Source of the DNA: Hedera helix
Taxonomy: Eukaryota; Streptophyta; Magnoliopsida; Apiales; Araliaceae
Assembly: GCA_947179155.2 (NCBI GenBank)
Contig: OX359274.1
Span: 48,145,564-48,209,563 of the forward strand
Direction of reading: 5' to 3'
DNA length: 64,000 nt
Part shown: in pieces, positions 60,001-64,000 of the stretch
Numbering within the stretch: the first letter of the stretch is position 1
Layout of the letters: each line of letters begins with the position of its first letter
Notes under the pieces: model-generated
Seen by the model: the letters and a program-made list of their open reading frames with translations, nothing else
Database searches by the model: none
Told to the model about the DNA's origin: nothing
Translations under genes and position numbers: made by a program

Positions 60001-63000
60001 GAAGATAGTTATACTTCATATTATCCCTTCTAAGATTTGTCACTTTGGAGTTTTTCTCGTCTCAAAATGACTGTGTTTCTCTCTTGCAAATGATTGTTTT
60101 TTGTTCTGTTATTAAGTTATTATATTTTTGTTCTTCAACGTGATATCATTTTTGTCCCGCAATATGATATCATTTTTGTTCCACATATGATATCTTTTTT
60201 GTCCCACCCAAAAGTTGCAACTGGACTCTCTTTTTTTTTATTTTTTATTTTATTATCTTCTTCCTAAACCTCTTCTTCTTGGTGGAAGTTTCAGTGCTGT
60301 ACTAATAAGAATTTGGCATATTAAGTTTGTGTTTAGGATCTAACCTTCTTTTTTGGTGCTCGAGTATAATGCGACCTCTTTTATTCATTTGATCCATGAC
60401 TCTCTTTCCATATACATATTTTTTAATAGCATTTATTAATTTTATTCTTCATATCGTAGGTTGGTTGGATTGCCCTGCATCCGGTCAGGAAATTGGTTGC
60501 ATTATTCCTTCCAAAGTTCCACTTGGTGAAGTCTTTAATGACTCTGTTCTTCCTGGTAAACGTTACTCTTCTAGGCAAGTGATCCATCAACAAAGAGTTC
60601 TTGGAAGAAAGGTGAATATGCTGAGCTCCTGCTTAACCTTATGGCAATCTTCTTCCATAAAGTAGCAATACTTTTAAATAAGTGAAATCTCCTAATTGAA
60701 CTAAAACAATTATCCGAGATGTGTAGTATTTAATTTGAAAAGCATTAGAGATTAGTACATGAATTGGAGAGCTCTATTATCATCTGTCTCTGGAAAATTT
60801 AACTCCAGTTTTGTCCTGATCTCCTCACTCTTATGAAATAATACTCCAACTCCTTTTGTCATTGAATCATAATGTCGTGCAGCCAATTACTGAAATACTT
60901 CTAGCGCTATAAACTTCACTGATAGACAGCTGAACATTTTTAGCATTTTTGTTTATTAATTTCAGCTTGGTTTGGTGATCGATCTTACAAACACCAGTCG
61001 TTACTATTTAGTTAGCGATTGGAAGAAAGAAGGCATCAAGCATGTCAAGGTGAGTAACGATGACCTCCTTGTTATGCTTTTTTGGACCATGATGATTGGG
61101 ATTCTTAGATTTGCTTATGTGATTCAGATTTCTTGCAAGGGGCGGGATTCTGTACCTGATAATGATGCTGTAAATCAATTTGTTTATGAGGTAAGTTTCT
61201 TCAAATGACTCTTCTATTGTATGTAGAAGCTTGTATTAAATGATTTTTTTCCCTTCTGATGGGGACGGATCTAGGACGTTTTGCTTGCTAGGGCCAAGAT
61301 GTTAAGTTACCACTACGTGACAATGCTAAATAACCACTACTTAAAAATCAAAAACAGTTCCATTTATAAGTTTTGAAATTTTGGTATTCCCTGTGTCACA
61401 TGATAATAGTTCTATTTGATTTTTGCGCATATTAAGGAAATAAAATGACAAAATTGTCCGTATTAATTGTTTACATATCTTAAAACTAAAAATATCATAA
61501 TAATGTTCTTCATTAATTATCTTGAGAATTTCTAAATTTTATCTTTATTGTGACATTCAATTCTAATACAATTTAACGTCTAATACACTCTCTCCTGTTT
61601 TACGTAAATTGGTAAGTCCCTCTAGTCCTCTCTTTCTGTCTCCTATCTTTCTCTTTCTTCTTATTTTGTGGACATGTTTGGCATGGTAAAGTTTGGAGAG
61701 ACCTGCAGTTTAACTTGAACTCTATCATTCCTAGATATTGTCAAATTTAAGGAATCAAGTTGACATTTATTGCATCTTCCTTTCACATATAAGTGCATTG
61801 CTTTTTAATATCTCTATCATGTATTTTATTCTGTTCTTATCTTATAGCTTTTGGAGTCTTTCCTTAACTAGTCTATTCTTTTAATTTGAAGAAGGTAGAG
61901 GATGCTATATTAGGTCTTATGCCTCTTTTGCTACCTTGGGAATATTTCTTATAGCATTTGATTTGTATTTTGTACTTTTTATCAGGTTTCACAATTTCTA
62001 GTTCGACAGAAGCAGTCAAAGAAGTATATTCTTGTCCACTGTACGCATGGGCATAACCGCACAGGTTTTATGATAGTTCATTACCTTATGCGGGCACTAC
62101 CTATATCAGTCACTCAGGTCTGTTAACGCGTTGTTTCGATCTTGTTTTTTGCTTGCTTGACTGAACAAGATATAGGTTTTGCCGTTTTGGAGTGATTTGC
62201 TTGCTTGATACAGGCTATTAAAATATTTGCTGAAGCACGCCCACCAGGAATATACAAATCGGAATATATCGATGCTTTATACACCTTTTATCATGAGAGG
62301 AAGCCTGATGTGATCACTTGTCCTTCAACTCCAGAATGGAAAAGATCTTCTGAATTTGATCTCAACGGTGATGCGATGCTGGATGAGGATGATGACGGAG
62401 CTCCTGCTTCTCCTTTCCACGTATGTGGTGGAAGTAATATCTTTGTTCCTATTTGACTGCACTTCCTCATGGATGGCATGATGAAAATGGTCATGGTAGT
62501 TAGTAGTTACTACGATCGTGTGATCCCATCTTTACCCCCATCTATCAGAAGACATTATAATTTACTTCATCTTGTTATCCATTCTTTTATATGTTGTGTC
62601 CTTTATCTTTCATGTTGGATATATCTAATTATCTATTCAGCGTGATTTCTAAAGACAACTTTATGCTTTCAACGAAGCCGTTCCCTTGAAATTTTACATG
62701 TGCTTCTTATTTAATTTATCCAATTTCCCTGCTGTGCACCTATAGTCCTATATATCTTTTTTATACCTCCCCCGGTTTCAACATGTCTCCAATATTTCAG
62801 GAGAATCATGAGGTAGAGGGAGTAATGACAAATGATGACATTTTGGGAGATAGTATCCCTTCTGACCAGCAAGAAGCAATGAGGCAGTTCTGCTATCAAT
62901 CATTGAAATTGGGAGCTGGGGTATGAGCTTTATCAAGTCTGAAGATACTTGAAAGCTTATTTCTATTTTTCTAGGGTTACATTGGTAGCTTTTTCTGGTC

Positions 63001-63818
63001 TAGAATATTTATTACTCCCTCTGTCTTCGAAAGGATGTCTTCAAGTACAAAATAGTTTGTCTACAAAAGGATGTCTAAAAGAGTAAAAGTACACAAGTTA
63101 AATATAAAATAAGCCTAAAGACTAGTTTACCTAAAAGTATACTAAAGTGGGGCCCACTAAGTTTAAAAGAGACAGAGATTTATTAGTATACTTGCTTGGG
63201 GCCCACTATAGGGCAAAATTGGTACTTAGTTTATACTCTCTCCTCTCCTTTAGTTTTCTTAAGTTGTGTGAAACTTGTACTTTGGACATCCTTTTGAAAA
63301 CGGAGGGAATACTTCCTAGCCCATTCCGCACTGTAGTCCGCAAAGGACCCATGATCTGTTAATATCTTATCCATTTTGTTGGTCTAGGATGTTACTTCAT
63401 AGCAGTTTCTGAGCTATAGTCCATGAAGGACCTGCACATGTTATCCATTTTGTTTGTTTATTTGACCTTGTCATCTAATAAATTTTTGGTGCTCACCCAC
63501 CTCTACACACTCAATTTGACTTTTGCCCCTAAAGACTCAGTTTTACATAATATCTGCTTGTAGTTTTTATATTGAACTGAAAATTAGTAAATATCTAACG
63601 TGTTATTTATTTCTGTTTTCAATATTTTAGGCTGCTACAAGCTGATATGCTTGTCTCCTGTCAACCTTATTATGTTCTCCGTGTAGGAAGGCATTTTGAA
63701 CATCTAGTTGGTATAGGTACCGCTTCTTTGTCTTGATTGATGTTATAATATCTGTTACTGGTTTTCAGGTAAAAGGCCACTCGCAATTTCCAGGTTCACA
63801 TCCAGTTTCTCTCAACAG
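57099..63818 (+). CDS. mRNA-capping enzyme, N-terminal RNA triphosphatase part (runs off the right edge)
   Basis: Nuclear bifunctional enzyme that removes the 5' gamma-phosphate of nascent mRNA and adds GMP. Exons in the window are 57099-57248, 59555-59693, 60460-60611, 60966-61049, 61128-61190, 61986-62117, 62214-62420, 62801-62920 and 63769-63818 (about 365 residues); the last shown exon ends in a donor, so the gene continues past 64000. The N-terminus is an acidic, Arg/His-rich region (MDLNVSPEPEEDDNERHFEE). The triphosphatase domain (about 96-265) begins GWLDCPASGQEIG, passes LGLVIDLTNTSRYY and holds the Cys-phosphatase loop HCTHGHNRTG (Cys about 215). A linker with DEDDDGAPASPFHE follows. 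FPGSHPVSLNR marks the entry to the guanylyltransferase domain; its lysine motif lies outside. The start could be 57099 (MIGIMDLN) or 57111 (MDLN, closer to homologues). Confidence 0.93.
58230..58664. mobile_element. Possible TRIM-like retrotransposon remnant in capping-enzyme intron 1
   Basis: A GC-richer island in an AT-rich intron. TTGGGCTTGGGTCGTTACA ends at 58290 and is followed two bases later by TGGTTCTAGAGTA, resembling the initiator-Met primer-binding site TGGTATCAGAGCA. A similar terminal phrase TCGGGCTCGGGTTCTTACA ends at 58664, preceded from about 58480 by TTAGAGTCCCACGTGG, as in many small LTRs. The 5' LTR start and a target duplication were not found. Confidence 0.35.
60141..60207. 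repeat. Triple tandem repeat of about 23 bp in capping-enzyme intron 2
   Basis: Three units starting TGATATC(A/T)TTTTTGT(C/T)CC at 60141, 60165 and 60188. Confidence 0.8.
63015..63309. mobile_element. Stowaway-like MITE in the capping-enzyme gene
   Basis: Left end CTCCCTCTGTCTTCGAAAGG and right end reverse complement TTCCCTCCGTTTTCAAAAGG, followed by ATGTC in both. TA duplications flank the 295-bp element. It lies in the intron between exons 62801-62920 and 63769-63818, and contains GGGGCCCACTA twice. Confidence 0.85.
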
Positions 63819-64000
63819 GTCCAATTTAGCCTAATCATCATTAATTTTTGCTTTAGAAAAGTCCCATTGTTTTTTCATTTGTTCATACTTAAGTGTGACT
63901 TATACATACTGAATTAAGATGCTTTGCTTTGTAGAAGATAAGATATGCTTGTTAAGATTGGATGACCTCTTGATCAGTGGTTTGGCATTAGGGCAAATGT

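Noticed and set aside
61265..61310. GGGGACGGATCTAGGACG, resembling one end of a hAT element, in the capping-enzyme intron
   Set aside because: No matching opposite terminus or 8-bp duplication was found nearby, so it is not called as an element.

Overview
This is a piece of a eudicot plant nuclear genome. The evidence is GT-AG introns in every gene, plant-type protein families (a plastid acetyl-CoA carboxylase subunit with a transit peptide, reticulon-like B, DUF674), long AT-rich spacers and many plant-type miniature transposons. The species cannot be fixed from sequence alone. Seven complete genes, the 5' half of an eighth and one decayed gene can be supported. All exon joins were read by eye and kept reading frame.

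Layout: (1) 449-3602 (-), O-fucosyltransferase family protein, 8 exons. (2) 3.6-17.9 kb, a gene desert of about 14 kb filled with SSRs, Stowaway-like MITEs, foldback elements, a CACTA-like remnant and a 973-bp hAT-type element with a perfect 8-bp target duplication. (3) 17918-23167 (-), a plant SSUH2/DnaJ-zinc-finger-like protein, 7 exons; its last intron holds a Mutator-like foldback element with a perfect 9-bp target duplication. (4) 24794-25512 (-), a DUF674 pseudogene. (5) 28108-32806 (+), neutral ceramidase, 9 exons. (6) 34598-37708 (+), nucleotide-sugar/sugar-phosphate translocator, 4 exons. (7) 39263-41026 (-), reticulon-like B protein, 4 exons. (8) 42451-47133 (-), ataxin-3-like Josephin deubiquitinase, 2 exons, with a 24-bp minisatellite in its coding tail. 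(9) 48559-53284 (+), CAC3, the alpha carboxyltransferase of plastid acetyl-CoA carboxylase, 10 exons. (10) 57099 to beyond the right edge (+), mRNA-capping enzyme; the RNA triphosphatase half is inside the window.

The genes are ordinary housekeeping functions and do not form one pathway. They touch sphingolipid turnover, plastid fatty-acid synthesis, Golgi glycosylation, ER shape, deubiquitination and mRNA capping. Their order recalls two Arabidopsis blocks (from memory): At2g37980-At2g38040 (O-FucT, DnaJ-like, NCER2, CAC3) and At3g54120-At3g54130 (RTNLB12, Josephin). I see no clearly new biological system. The most distinctive material is the non-coding layer: a family of foldback MITEs with GGGAATTGATATTTTC-like ends and 8-bp duplications, the Mutator-like hairpin around an (AAT)n array, a two-member hAT family, and the coding minisatellite of the ataxin-3 homologue.
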